This document shows, piece by piece, positions 34,273 to 42,302 of a stretch of DNA of 64,000 bases. Under the pieces are notes generated by a model. The model did no database searches. It saw only the letters and a list, made by a program, of their open reading frames with translations, and was not told where the DNA came from. Location of the stretch: contig JAEZRM010000084.1 of the NCBI GenBank assembly GCA_023412805.1, forward strand, positions 25,939-89,938. The letters run 5' to 3'. This DNA is from Pseudomonadota bacterium (GTDB lineage: Bacteria; Pseudomonadota; Alphaproteobacteria; Rhizobiales; Hyphomicrobiaceae). Position 1 is the first letter of the stretch; each line of letters opens with the position of its first letter. A program made the position numbers and the translations under genes.

Positions 34273-35658
34273 CTACACGACAACCGGCTTGATGTTTGCG
34301 AGCGCCCACGCGGCAAGTCCCGTCAGCGCATGATCGCCGTGCATTGCCCCGCAAAGCTGCACACCGACGGGCAAACCGGCGACCGACATCAGCGGCAGTG
34401 TAATGACCGGCATGCCGATTGCCGACGTGAAGAAGTTGCACGCCGCATTGCCTGTCGTGCGCACCTCGTTGCCGCCCGGCGGGCCCGAATGCGGCGCGAC
34501 ACCCGGCGAAGCGAGCGCGATGGCCGCGTCCGCATCGATCATCAGCTCGGCATGGCGCCGACGCATGTCCTCGCGGCGCAGCACAGCGGTGCGATAGGTC
34601 TCGATCGTATAGCCTTCGGCGCGATCCAGGCGCTCGCCGAGGCTCGCCGACATTTGCCCGGGAAAGCGCTCGGCGAAATTCCGCCATGACCAGCGCGCTT
34701 CCCACCCACACGTTACCGCCGTGCCCGCGCCTGCCGCCGAAATCGACTGCTCGTAGGCTTCGATCTTCGCCGAAGTCTTGCGCGTAATGACCTCGACACC
34801 AGCCTGAGCAAGGTTCGCGCAAATCCTCTCGAACGCATGATGAGTGGCGGGATCGGCAATGCTCCATCCCTCCGTCTCGACGGCAATGAGGCGGCGCGGC
34901 TTGCGCGCTGCGGCCGGTGATGGATCGCCGTAAAGTCCTGGCGAGCCGGGATCGCCACCCGCGTCGACGCCGATCTGCCAGGCGCAGGCCCACATATCCT
35001 CGATCGAGTTTGCGTGTGGTCCGACCGTCGACTGGCTGTACCCCTGGCGCTCGCCACGATTGAGCGCACCCTGCGTCGGCTTGAGCGCGATGTTTCCGCA
35101 ATAGCTCGATGGACGAATGATCGAGCCACCGACCTGCGTACCGAGCGCGATCGGCACCATGTCGGCCGCGACCGCGGCGGCTGAGCCCGAGGACGAGCCG
35201 CCGGGCGTGCGCGCAGGATCCCACGGATTTGTCGTCGGACCTGGATGCGACATGCCCATTTCGGTCGTGACGAGCTTGCCGAGGATGACCGCGCCGCCGC
35301 GACGCAGCGCCTGGACGGACGCCGAGTCCTCGTTCGTCACACGCCCTTTCATGGCAGGCGTGCCCATCTCGGTCGGCATATCCTTGGTCGCGATCAGATC
35401 CTTGATACCGATCGGACAACCATCGAGCGCGGACAGCGGGCGCCCCGCCTTGTAACGCGCATCGGCCTCGTCAGCAGCCGCGCGCGCACCGTCGACGTTC
35501 GTGCATACCCAGGCCTGCACCATGGGCTCGCGTCCAGCGATCGTCTCGAGGCATCGCTCGAGATACTTGCGCGGCGTATCGGCGCCATCTCCAAAAGCAC
35601 GGACGCGGTCCGAGAAAGTCAGCCGTCGTGCGGCCGGATCATAAACGGGCATGGACAT
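34273..35658 (-). CDS. Amidase signature family enzyme
   Basis: A 461-residue amidase signature enzyme. The Ser-cisSer-Lys triad is visible: Lys in CPIGIKDLIATKD, the cis-Ser in GGSSSGSAAAVA, and the nucleophile Ser in GTQVGGSIIRPS. Members hydrolyse aliphatic or aromatic amides, cyclic amides (NylA-like), or Gln-tRNA (GatA). There is no gatB or gatC here, so a catabolic amidase is likelier. I chose the ATG at 35658, which has GGGAG at the right distance, over an upstream in-frame start. It sits 33 bases downstream of pcaG on the same strand. Confidence 0.92.
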   Translation of the reverse strand: MSMPVYDPAARRLTFSDRVRAFGDGADTPRKYLERCLETIAGREPMVQAWVCTNVDGARAAADEADARYKAGRPLSALDGCPIGIKDLIATKDMPTEMGTPAMKGRVTNEDSASVQALRRGGAVILGKLVTTEMGMSHPGPTTNPWDPARTPGGSSSGSAAAVAADMVPIALGTQVGGSIIRPSSYCGNIALKPTQGALNRGERQGYSQSTVGPHANSIEDMWACAWQIGVDAGGDPGSPGLYGDPSPAAARKPRRLIAVETEGWSIADPATHHAFERICANLAQAGVEVITRKTSAKIEAYEQSISAAGAGTAVTCGWEARWSWRNFAERFPGQMSASLGERLDRAEGYTIETYRTAVLRREDMRRRHAELMIDADAAIALASPGVAPHSGPPGGNEVRTTGNAACNFFTSAIGMPVITLPLMSVAGLPVGVQLCGAMHGDHALTGLAAWALANIKPVVV

Positions 35659-35691
35659 GGGGGTACTCCCAATGGCGCGAGTGACCTGCAC

Positions 35692-36285
35692 TCAGACGTC
35701 GAAAAATACGGTCTCGTCCGATCCCTGCATGCGGATATCGAGGCGATAGACGATCCCCGCCGAGGCTTCGTTGCGGACGGCGATCAAGGTGTCGCGGCGT
35801 TCAGCAGGAACACGTGCCAGTACGGGATCGTGCGCGTTCGCCGCGGCTTCGTCAGAGAAGTAGATGCGGGTATACGCGTGAAGCAGCAGACCGCGCATGA
35901 AGATGATGACGTTGATGTGCGGCGCCTGTGTGCCATCCACCGAGCCCGGCTTGATCGTATCGAAGATGAAGCGCGACTCCGGATCTGTTCCCGTGCCCAT
36001 GCGGCCGAAGCCTTTGAACGAGACATTGGAGCTTCGCGGATCGGCGGGATGCGCGTAGCGGCCTTCGCCATCGGCCTGCCAGATCTCGATCATCGCATCG
36101 GGCACCACATCGCCCTTGCCGTCGAGCACGCGCCCCTCGATGCGAATGCGCTGGCCTGGAACATCGCCTTCGATGAGATTGCCGTCGGCAATGCTCCTGA
36201 AGTCGTAGCCATACTGCTCGGGCGTCAGCGCATAGGCGAAGAAAGGCCCAACCGTCTGCGAAGGTGTCTGCCGTAGTTTGCTCAT
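35692..36285 (-). CDS. pcaG: Protocatechuate 3,4-dioxygenase alpha subunit
   Basis: A protein of about 197 residues of the intradiol dioxygenase family. Conserved parts are QTPSQTVGPFFAYAL at the N terminus, IEIWQADGEGRYAHP, and PHINVIIFMRGLL. The alpha subunit lacks the iron ligands of the beta subunit and pairs with it to cleave protocatechuate to beta-carboxy-cis,cis-muconate. The start at ATG 36285 matches the family N terminus (MSKLRQTPSQTVGPFF); an upstream in-frame ATG at 36315 would lie inside the palindromic element. It lies downstream of pcaH, but separated by 173 bases filled by two inverted repeats. Confidence 0.93.
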   Translation of the reverse strand: MSKLRQTPSQTVGPFFAYALTPEQYGYDFRSIADGNLIEGDVPGQRIRIEGRVLDGKGDVVPDAMIEIWQADGEGRYAHPADPRSSNVSFKGFGRMGTGTDPESRFIFDTIKPGSVDGTQAPHINVIIFMRGLLLHAYTRIYFSDEAAANAHDPVLARVPAERRDTLIAVRNEASAGIVYRLDIRMQGSDETVFFDV

Positions 36286-36286
36286 G

Positions 36287-36366
36287 CCTAGTGTCCCGAT
36301 TCCGAAGTTCGCCACATGGCGATGCTGGTGTCCCGAACGAACTTCGGCATCAAATGGGACACTAGG
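36287..36366. repeat. Long two-part inverted repeat, CTAGTGT family, copy 1
   Basis: Outer arms CCTAGTGTCCC (36287-36297) and GGGACACTAGG (36356-36366) are perfect 11-bp complements. Inner arms CCGAAGTTCG (36302-36311) and CGAACTTCGG (36338-36347) are perfect 10-bp complements, with unequal spacers of 4 and 8 bases between outer and inner arms. The element ends 1 base from the pcaG start codon, so the RNA hairpin would sit on the pcaG ribosome-binding region. Confidence 0.9.
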
Positions 36367-36378
36367 ATCTCAATCTTG

Positions 36379-36454
36379 CTAGTGTGATTCAGATCAAGAA
36401 ATTCGCTCCGCACCGCGAGGCGAGATCTGGCGAATTTCTCGATCATCACACTAG
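36379..36454. repeat. Long two-part inverted repeat, CTAGTGT family, copy 2
   Basis: Outer arms CTAGTGTGAT (36379-36388) and ATCACACTAG (36445-36454) are perfect complements. Inner arms GATCAAGAAATTCGC (36392-36406) and GCGAATTTCTCGATC (36430-36444) match with one mismatch. The layout (outer arm, short unequal spacer, inner arm, loop) and the CTAGTGT end match copy 1, 12 bases away, while the rest of the sequence differs. It begins 4 bases from the pcaH stop region. Confidence 0.9.
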
Positions 36455-36458
36455 TGCC

Positions 36459-37157
36459 TCACTCGGTCGGCGTCTGGCGGCGGCCGCGCAGCACGAAGTC
36501 GAACTCATAGCCGAGCGCGAACGACGGTTCCGTGTGCTCGAGCATGAACTTGGAGATCAGCAGCTCGCGGCAGTCCGCGGGCGTACCCATGTAGATCGGA
36601 TCGAAGGCGAGCAGCGGATCGCCGGGGAAGTACATCTGCGTCACAAGCCGCGTCGAAAGACTAGGGCCGAACAGTGAAAAGTGGATATGCGCCGGCCGCC
36701 ACGCATTGTCATGATTGCCCCAGGGATAGGCGCCGGGCTTGATCGTCGTGAACTTGTAGCGGCCCTCGCTGTCCGTGACGCAACGCCCGCCGCCGAGAAA
36801 GTTCGGATCGAGCGGTGCCGGATGCTGGTCGACCACATGCACATAGCGTCCCGCCGCATTGGCCTGCCAGATCTCGATGAGCATGTTCGGCTGTGGCCGG
36901 CCGTCCTCGTCGAGCACGCGCCCAGTTACGACAATGCGCTCGCCGATCGGCTCACCGCTTTTGGCGGCATTGCGCGTGAGATCCGTGTCGAGAGCCCCGA
37001 GACCATCGTGACCGTAAACGGGGCCGGTGATTTCGGAGAGTGACTGACGAATCGGGATCAGCGTCTTCGCCGGCGCGCGCAGCACGGTCGAATTGTAATC
37101 CGGATGCAGATAGGGCGGCTGCGAGGACCAATCGCGCGGCGTGTAGATCTCGGTCAT
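36459..37157 (-). CDS. pcaH: Protocatechuate 3,4-dioxygenase beta subunit
   Basis: A 232-residue intradiol dioxygenase, the iron-binding subunit. Iron ligands are a Tyr in the VTGRVLDEDGRPQP...AGRYVHV region, a Tyr in KPGAYPWGN, and the two His of RPAHIHFSLFG. With PcaG it cleaves the ring of protocatechuate between the two hydroxyls. The ATG at 37157 follows AGGGAGAGG. The gene order pobA-pcaH-pcaG on one strand gives a plausible 4-hydroxybenzoate operon. What is odd is the inverted-repeat pair between pcaH and pcaG, which are normally 0-20 bases apart. Confidence 0.95.
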   Translation of the reverse strand: MTEIYTPRDWSSQPPYLHPDYNSTVLRAPAKTLIPIRQSLSEITGPVYGHDGLGALDTDLTRNAAKSGEPIGERIVVTGRVLDEDGRPQPNMLIEIWQANAAGRYVHVVDQHPAPLDPNFLGGGRCVTDSEGRYKFTTIKPGAYPWGNHDNAWRPAHIHFSLFGPSLSTRLVTQMYFPGDPLLAFDPIYMGTPADCRELLISKFMLEHTEPSFALGYEFDFVLRGRRQTPTE

Positions 37158-37224
37158 CGTACCTCTCCCTGGCGGCGCGTCTTTGGTCTGATTTTTATAA
37201 AGTTTATCAGCAAGCAAGCAGCGC

Positions 37225-38397
37225 TCAATAGGGGAGGCCGACATAGTTCTCGGCGAGAGCTGCGGCAGCATGCCGCGAAGTCGTCACGTAATCGAGCTCG
37301 GCGGATCGAAGCTTCTCGGCAAAGGGCGTCGCTTCGGGGAAGCGATGCAACAGCAGTGTCATCCACCACGAGAAGCGCACAGCCTTCCAGACGCGGGCGA
37401 GCGCGCGCGCCGAATAGGCATCGAGACCGGCCGATGATCGCTCGGCATAGAATTCGCGCAGTCCCTCGAAAAGATAATGCACATCGCTCGCCGCGAGATT
37501 GAGGCCCTTAGCGCCGGTCGGTGGCACGATGTGGGCCGCATCACCGCATAAGAAGAGCCGGCCAAAGCGCATGGGCTCGGCAACGAAGGAGCGCAATACC
37601 GCGATCGATTTCTCGAACGATGGGCCTGTCGTCACGGCATCTGCAGTTTCGGCGGGCAAGCGCCGACGCAGCTCATCCCAGAAGCGCTGATCCGACCAGC
37701 TTTCGATCTTGTCGTCGCCGCCGCACTGCACATAGTAGCGGCTGCGTGTCGGCGAGCGCATGGAGCACAGCGCGAAACCGCGCGGATGGCTCGCGTAGAT
37801 CAACTCGTCGCTCACCGGCGGAACCTCGGCGAGGAGGCCGAGCCAGCCGAAGGGATAGGATCGCTCGAAGGTCGAGATGGCGCGCTCCGGCACGGCGCGC
37901 CGCGAGATGCCGTGATAGCCGTCGCAGCCCGCGATGAAATCGCAATCGACGCGATGGGTGGTCCCGCCGCGAGCATATGTGACGTAGGGCGCGTCCGTAT
38001 CGAAGTTGTGGGGCATGACGTCGGCGGCTTCGTAGATGGTGGCCGCCCCAGCGGTCTCCCGGCCCATCATGAGGTCCGCCGTGAGCTCGGTCTGGCCGTA
38101 GACGACGACGCGCTTGCCACCCGTCAGCGCGTGAAGGTCAATGCGGTGCAGCCGATCGTCGAAGGCGACCTCGAAGCCGTCGTGTTTCAGGCCTTGCTCC
38201 TCAAGTCGGCCAGCCAGTCCTGTCGCGCGGACGAGCCCCACTGTACCCTCCTCCAGAACGCCGGCACGCACGCGTGCCAGCACGTGCTCCTTGCTCGACC
38301 GCTCCAGGATCAGCGTATCGACACCTATGCCATGCAGGAGCTGACCCAGCAGTAAGCCGGATGGCCCCGAGCCGATGACAACGACTTGCCTGCGCAT
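37225..38397 (-). CDS. pobA: 4-hydroxybenzoate 3-monooxygenase
   Basis: A 390-residue flavoprotein of the usual PobA length. The FAD fold begins IGSGPSGLLLGQLLHGIGVDTLILERSS; RVRAGVLEEGTVGLV and GCDGYHGISRR are family stretches; the second FAD motif is GDAAHIVPPTGAKGLNLAASD. PobA hydroxylates 4-hydroxybenzoate with NAD(P)H and oxygen to protocatechuate, the substrate of the two genes downstream. The pobR or pcaQ regulator that often sits divergently is missing; the divergent neighbour is a P1 peptidase gene 116 bases away, so regulation must come from elsewhere. Confidence 0.95.
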   Translation of the reverse strand: MRRQVVVIGSGPSGLLLGQLLHGIGVDTLILERSSKEHVLARVRAGVLEEGTVGLVRATGLAGRLEEQGLKHDGFEVAFDDRLHRIDLHALTGGKRVVVYGQTELTADLMMGRETAGAATIYEAADVMPHNFDTDAPYVTYARGGTTHRVDCDFIAGCDGYHGISRRAVPERAISTFERSYPFGWLGLLAEVPPVSDELIYASHPRGFALCSMRSPTRSRYYVQCGGDDKIESWSDQRFWDELRRRLPAETADAVTTGPSFEKSIAVLRSFVAEPMRFGRLFLCGDAAHIVPPTGAKGLNLAASDVHYLFEGLREFYAERSSAGLDAYSARALARVWKAVRFSWWMTLLLHRFPEATPFAEKLRSAELDYVTTSRHAAAALAENYVGLPY

Positions 38398-38513
38398 TCT
38401 GACAGCCTCCCGGCCCCGGTGATCTTGTCGATTGATGCCAACCGGTTAACCTGTTCGCAGACTATCTCAGATCCTGATGGCCGGCAGCCCGCAACTGGTA
38501 GGAATTCTGCGAC

Positions 38514-39512
38514 ATGAGAAATCTGATCACGGACATCGAAGGCCTGCGTGTCGGCCACGCCCATGACCCGGCCATCGCGAGCGGCGTCACGGCGATACTC
38601 ATCGATGTCGACAACGTGGCTTCCGCCGTCACTCGAGGCGGCGCGCCCGGCTCGCGCGATACGACCCTGCTCGATCCGGAAATGAGCGCCGTTGGCGTCA
38701 ATGCGGTGATCCTTTCGGGCGGCTCGCTCTTCGGTCTCGATGCTGCCGGAGGCGTCGTGAATTGCCTGCGCGAGAAGGGCGCCGGCGTGCGTATCGGACC
38801 GATCAACATCCCCATCGCGGTGCAGGCCACGACCTTCGACATGCTGAATGGCGGCCGCAAGGACTGGGGCCGCACTCCACCCTACTGGGAGCTCGGCTGG
38901 CAGGCGGCCGAGCAGGCGCGCGCGGGCGATTTCGCGCTCGGGACGGTCGGCGGCGGTTATGGCGCGACGACGGTCACGCTGAAAGGCGGCGTCGGCTCGG
39001 CGAGCATGATCACGGAGAGCGGCTTCACCGTCGCCGCGATCGTCGTCGTCAATGCCGTCGGCTCGGCTACGATCGGCACCGGACCGCACTTCTGGGCGAG
39101 CCAAGTCGAGATAGGCAAGGAATTCGGCGGGCTCGGCAGCCCCACGCATCTCTCGGAGGCCGATCTCACGCTCCGCATGAAAGGCGGGCGCCAGCCGGCA
39201 ACGACCATCGGTCTCGTCGCAACCGATGCAATTCTCACGAAGCCACAGGCAAAGCGCATCGCCATCATGGCGGACGACGGCCTCGCCCGCGCGATACGTC
39301 CGGCACACGCGCCGATGGATGGCGATACGGTCTTCGCCGTCGCGACTCAGAGGAAACCGCTGACCGACCCGTTGCCGGATCTAACCGAGATCGGCATGGC
39401 GGCGGGCGACTGCCTTGCCCGCGCCATTGCGCGCGGTGTGTACGAGGCGACGGCGCTGCCGTTCCGGGCTGCATTGCCTGCGTGGCGTGACAAGTTCGGA
39501 AAGGGCGCTTGA
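38514..39512 (+). CDS. P1-family (S58) peptidase, DmpA/NylC-like
   Basis: A 332-residue Ntn-hydrolase-like proenzyme. The N terminus LITDIEGLRVGHAHD and GVTAILI are diagnostic for the family. The predicted self-cleavage and nucleophile site is in PATTIGLVATDA (Thr230 or Thr231), where L-aminopeptidase DmpA has Ser and nylon-oligomer hydrolase NylC has Thr. Activities in the family include D-/L-aminopeptidase, beta-peptidyl aminopeptidase and 6-aminohexanoate-oligomer hydrolysis. It converges with the DadA-like gene 6 bases away. The Thr nucleophile leans toward the NylC-like branch, but that is inference. Confidence 0.88.
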   Translation: MRNLITDIEGLRVGHAHDPAIASGVTAILIDVDNVASAVTRGGAPGSRDTTLLDPEMSAVGVNAVILSGGSLFGLDAAGGVVNCLREKGAGVRIGPINIPIAVQATTFDMLNGGRKDWGRTPPYWELGWQAAEQARAGDFALGTVGGGYGATTVTLKGGVGSASMITESGFTVAAIVVVNAVGSATIGTGPHFWASQVEIGKEFGGLGSPTHLSEADLTLRMKGGRQPATTIGLVATDAILTKPQAKRIAIMADDGLARAIRPAHAPMDGDTVFAVATQRKPLTDPLPDLTEIGMAAGDCLARAIARGVYEATALPFRAALPAWRDKFGKGA

Positions 39513-39518
39513 GCGCCC

Positions 39519-40760
39519 TTAGAAGCGCTCGGCGCGGTAAGGGTGCGGATCCGTAAACGGCTTCTCGCCGGTCATCATCTCGGCGAGCAGGCGTCCCGTC
39601 ACGGGCCCTAGCGTGAAGCCGAGATGGTGGTGGCCGAAGTTCATCCAGAGACCCTTCTTGCCGGCGGCTTGGCCAATGACCGGCAGCATGTCCGGCATGG
39701 TCGGCCGCCGCCCGAGCCAGGGCTCCGCTTCGACGCGCTCGGCAAGCGGGAAGGCCGCGCGCGCCAGCGGCTCGACGCGCTCGAGCTGCGCGTAATTCGG
39801 CGGCGCGTCGCGTACCGCGAACTCGGCACCCGTCGTGATGCGAATGCCCTTCGTCATGGGCGCCATAGCATAACCGACGGTCGTATCGATGACGGGCCGG
39901 CTGAGCGTCGCGTTGCCCTCGGGGCGATAGTGCATGTGATAGCCGCGCTTGACGCCGAGCGGCAGCTTCAAGCCCTGCGCGCTTGTCACCGTGTCGGACC
40001 ACGGCCCCAGCGCGACAACGACGTCCGGCGCCGAGATCCAGCCGTCGCGCGTCGCCACTTTCCATCCGGCACCGTCGCGCGTCAGCGATCGCGCCTCGCC
40101 CTCGACGAGGGCGCCGCCACGACGCGTAAAGAGATCGCCGTAAGCCTTGCCGAGCGCACTCGGGTCACCGACGCTGCAGGGATCCGGCAGGAATATGCCG
40201 CCGACATAGACCGATTTCAGATGCGGCTCCATTTCGGCGAGCTCGGTGCGGGTCACGGGCTTTGCGACCACACCGTACTTGGCCTTGACCTCGTTATCCT
40301 CGCGGATGGCCTTCTCGAGCGCCGCCTCATTGCGATAGAGCCGCAGGTAGCCTGTGCGCCGGATCATACCGATGACGCCGGCCTCGTTCATGAAGTGCTC
40401 ATGCTCGTCGACGCAGCGCGTCACGATCGGCGCCATGGCGCGCGCCGTCGCGTGCATCCCGGCCTCGGTCGACCAGTGCCAATACTTGAACATCCACGGC
40501 GCGATGCTCGGCAGCGACGACCACTGGAATGAGGCGTCCGTCGATTGATTGCGCGCATAGCGCAGGATGGTTGCCCATTCGCGCGGGAAGAGATAGGGCA
40601 CGATGCCCTCGCGCTGAATGATGCCCGCGTTGCCGTAGGAGGTCTCCTCAGCCACGCCGCGCCGGTCGACGAGCGCCACGGAACGGCCGCGCTGCTGCAA
40701 ATGCAGCGCCGTAGACACACCGACCATGCCGGCGCCGAGGACGATCACATCGTTGCTCAT
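39519..40760 (-). CDS. FAD-dependent D-amino acid dehydrogenase-like protein (DadA type)
   Basis: A 413-residue DAO-family flavoprotein. The FAD motif is VIVLGAGMVGVSTALHLQQRG at the N terminus, then ETSYGNAGIIQREGIVPYLFP, the DadA-like stretch after it. The C-terminal GRRPTMPDMLPVIGQ and NFGHHHLGFTLGPVTGRL are also typical. DadA oxidises D-amino acids to keto acids with electrons to the respiratory chain; relatives act on sarcosine, glycine or cyclic imino acids. No alanine racemase gene is adjacent. Its start faces the M20 gene, with 264 bases and an FNR-like box between. Confidence 0.9.
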   Translation of the reverse strand: MSNDVIVLGAGMVGVSTALHLQQRGRSVALVDRRGVAEETSYGNAGIIQREGIVPYLFPREWATILRYARNQSTDASFQWSSLPSIAPWMFKYWHWSTEAGMHATARAMAPIVTRCVDEHEHFMNEAGVIGMIRRTGYLRLYRNEAALEKAIREDNEVKAKYGVVAKPVTRTELAEMEPHLKSVYVGGIFLPDPCSVGDPSALGKAYGDLFTRRGGALVEGEARSLTRDGAGWKVATRDGWISAPDVVVALGPWSDTVTSAQGLKLPLGVKRGYHMHYRPEGNATLSRPVIDTTVGYAMAPMTKGIRITTGAEFAVRDAPPNYAQLERVEPLARAAFPLAERVEAEPWLGRRPTMPDMLPVIGQAAGKKGLWMNFGHHHLGFTLGPVTGRLLAEMMTGEKPFTDPHPYRAERF

Positions 40761-40998
40761 GAGGGAGGGATCCGGTTCAGATGATGCTATCGAGCTTTGT
40801 GGGTGGGTCGTGGTCTTTGATTTAGTCGTCTTCGCTCCCGGGCTCGTCTCTTCCGGACGCCGTTCCGCTGTGCCTGCGGCTGGGCACAGTGCCTACCCTT
40901 CCAGCTTCCAATTGTCAGCCCCGAATGGCAATAGTCCATTGGCGCCGACCGGTCATGCGCGGACTTAGGCGGTGCAGGGTCGCTTCGTGGCCCCTCCC

Positions 40999-41012
40999 TT
41001 GATCGAGATCAA
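40999..41012. promoter_or_regulatory. Perfect FNR/FixK-type box next to a start codon
   Basis: TTGATCGAGATCAA fits the TTGAT-N4-ATCAA consensus exactly. It ends 12 bases before the ATG at 41025, over the ribosome-binding region. At this position a bound protein would block rather than activate, unless the true start or promoter lies elsewhere. It could be a chance palindrome. Confidence 0.35.
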
Positions 41013-41024
41013 AGAAAGTACGTC

Positions 41025-42281
41025 ATGACCGCGGACAGCAATCTCAGGATCGACGGCAAGCGGCTGTGGGACAGCCTCATGGAGATGGCCCAGATCGGCG
41101 CGACGCCCAAGGGCGGCGTCAACCGTCTGACGCTCACCGATCTCGACCGCCAGTCACGCGATCTCTTCGGAGACTGGTGCCGCAAGGCCGGATGCACGAT
41201 CAAGATCGATAAAATGGGGTCGATGTTCGCACGCCGCGCCGGTGCTGACGACAGCCTGCCGCCGGTGCTCATCGGCAGCCATCTCGACACCCAGCCGACG
41301 GGCGGAAAGTTCGATGGCGCGCTCGGCGTGATGGCCGCACTCGAGGTCGTGCGCTCGCTCAATGACCTCGACATCAAGACGCGGCACCCGATCGAGGTCT
41401 GCGTGTGGACGAATGAAGAAGGCTCGCGCTTTGCACCGGCCATGATCGCGTCGGGCGTATTCGCCGGCGTGATCACGCTCGAAGATGCGCTCGCGACGAA
41501 AGATCCCGAGGGCAAGGCCTTCGGCGAGGAGCTGAACCGGATCGGCTATTCGGGCCCCGAGAAAGTCGGCGGGCGGCCGATCCATGCGCTCTTCGAGCTG
41601 CACATCGAGCAGGGGCCGATCCTGGAGGAAGAGGGCATCGAGATCGGCATCGTCACGGCGGCGAACGGACAGAAGTGGTACGAGATCACGTTGACGGGCG
41701 TGGAAAGTCACGCAGGCCCGACGCCCATGAACCGCCGCAAGGACGCACTGCTCGCAGCGGCGCGCATTGTCGAACTCGTCAACAAGATCGGCCACGATCA
41801 TGATCCGAGCGCCTGCGCGACCTGCGGCATGGTCGAGGTCTACCCGAACTCGCGCAATGTCATTCCCGGCCGCGTGTTCGTCACCGTCGACTTCCGCCAT
41901 CCGGACGGTGACAAACTCATTTCCATGGACAAGGCACTGCGCGCGGGCTTCGAGGAGATCGCGGCGAAGACAGGCGTGACGGCAGAGATCAAGATGGTGG
42001 CTGACTTCCCGCCGCAGCCCTTCGAGGCAAGCTGCGTCATGTCGGTGCGCAATGCAGCGAAGAAGCTCGGCTACACGACCCGCGACATCACATCGGGCGC
42101 GGGGCACGATGCCGTGTATGTCGCGCGTGTCGCGCCAGCCGCGATGATCTTCACGCCCTGCATCGACGGCATCAGCCACAACGAAGCCGAGAACATGACA
42201 CCCGAATGGGCCGCCGCCGGCACCGACGTGCTCCTGCACGCCGTGCTCGAAAAGGCGGAGGTCGTCGGCGGGAAGGCTTAG
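41025..42281 (+). CDS. M20 amidase (N-carbamoyl-amino acid / allantoate hydrolase type)
   Basis: A 418-residue binuclear metal amidohydrolase of the hydantoinase/carbamoylase branch. Ligands are in IGSHLDTQPTGGKFDGALGV (His, Asp), TNEEGSRFAP (Glu pair), ELHIEQGPILEEEG (His) and the terminal DGISHNEAENM (His). The lid region SHAGPTPMNRRKDA holds the substrate carboxylate Arg. The branch includes L-carbamoylase, allantoate amidohydrolase and beta-ureidopropionase. There is no hydantoinase or allantoinase gene adjacent to decide. The ribosome site is weak. Confidence 0.93.
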   Translation: MTADSNLRIDGKRLWDSLMEMAQIGATPKGGVNRLTLTDLDRQSRDLFGDWCRKAGCTIKIDKMGSMFARRAGADDSLPPVLIGSHLDTQPTGGKFDGALGVMAALEVVRSLNDLDIKTRHPIEVCVWTNEEGSRFAPAMIASGVFAGVITLEDALATKDPEGKAFGEELNRIGYSGPEKVGGRPIHALFELHIEQGPILEEEGIEIGIVTAANGQKWYEITLTGVESHAGPTPMNRRKDALLAAARIVELVNKIGHDHDPSACATCGMVEVYPNSRNVIPGRVFVTVDFRHPDGDKLISMDKALRAGFEEIAAKTGVTAEIKMVADFPPQPFEASCVMSVRNAAKKLGYTTRDITSGAGHDAVYVARVAPAAMIFTPCIDGISHNEAENMTPEWAAAGTDVLLHAVLEKAEVVGGKA

Positions 42282-42302
42282 CCGGCCCGCCTCGTCGCGC
42301 TT

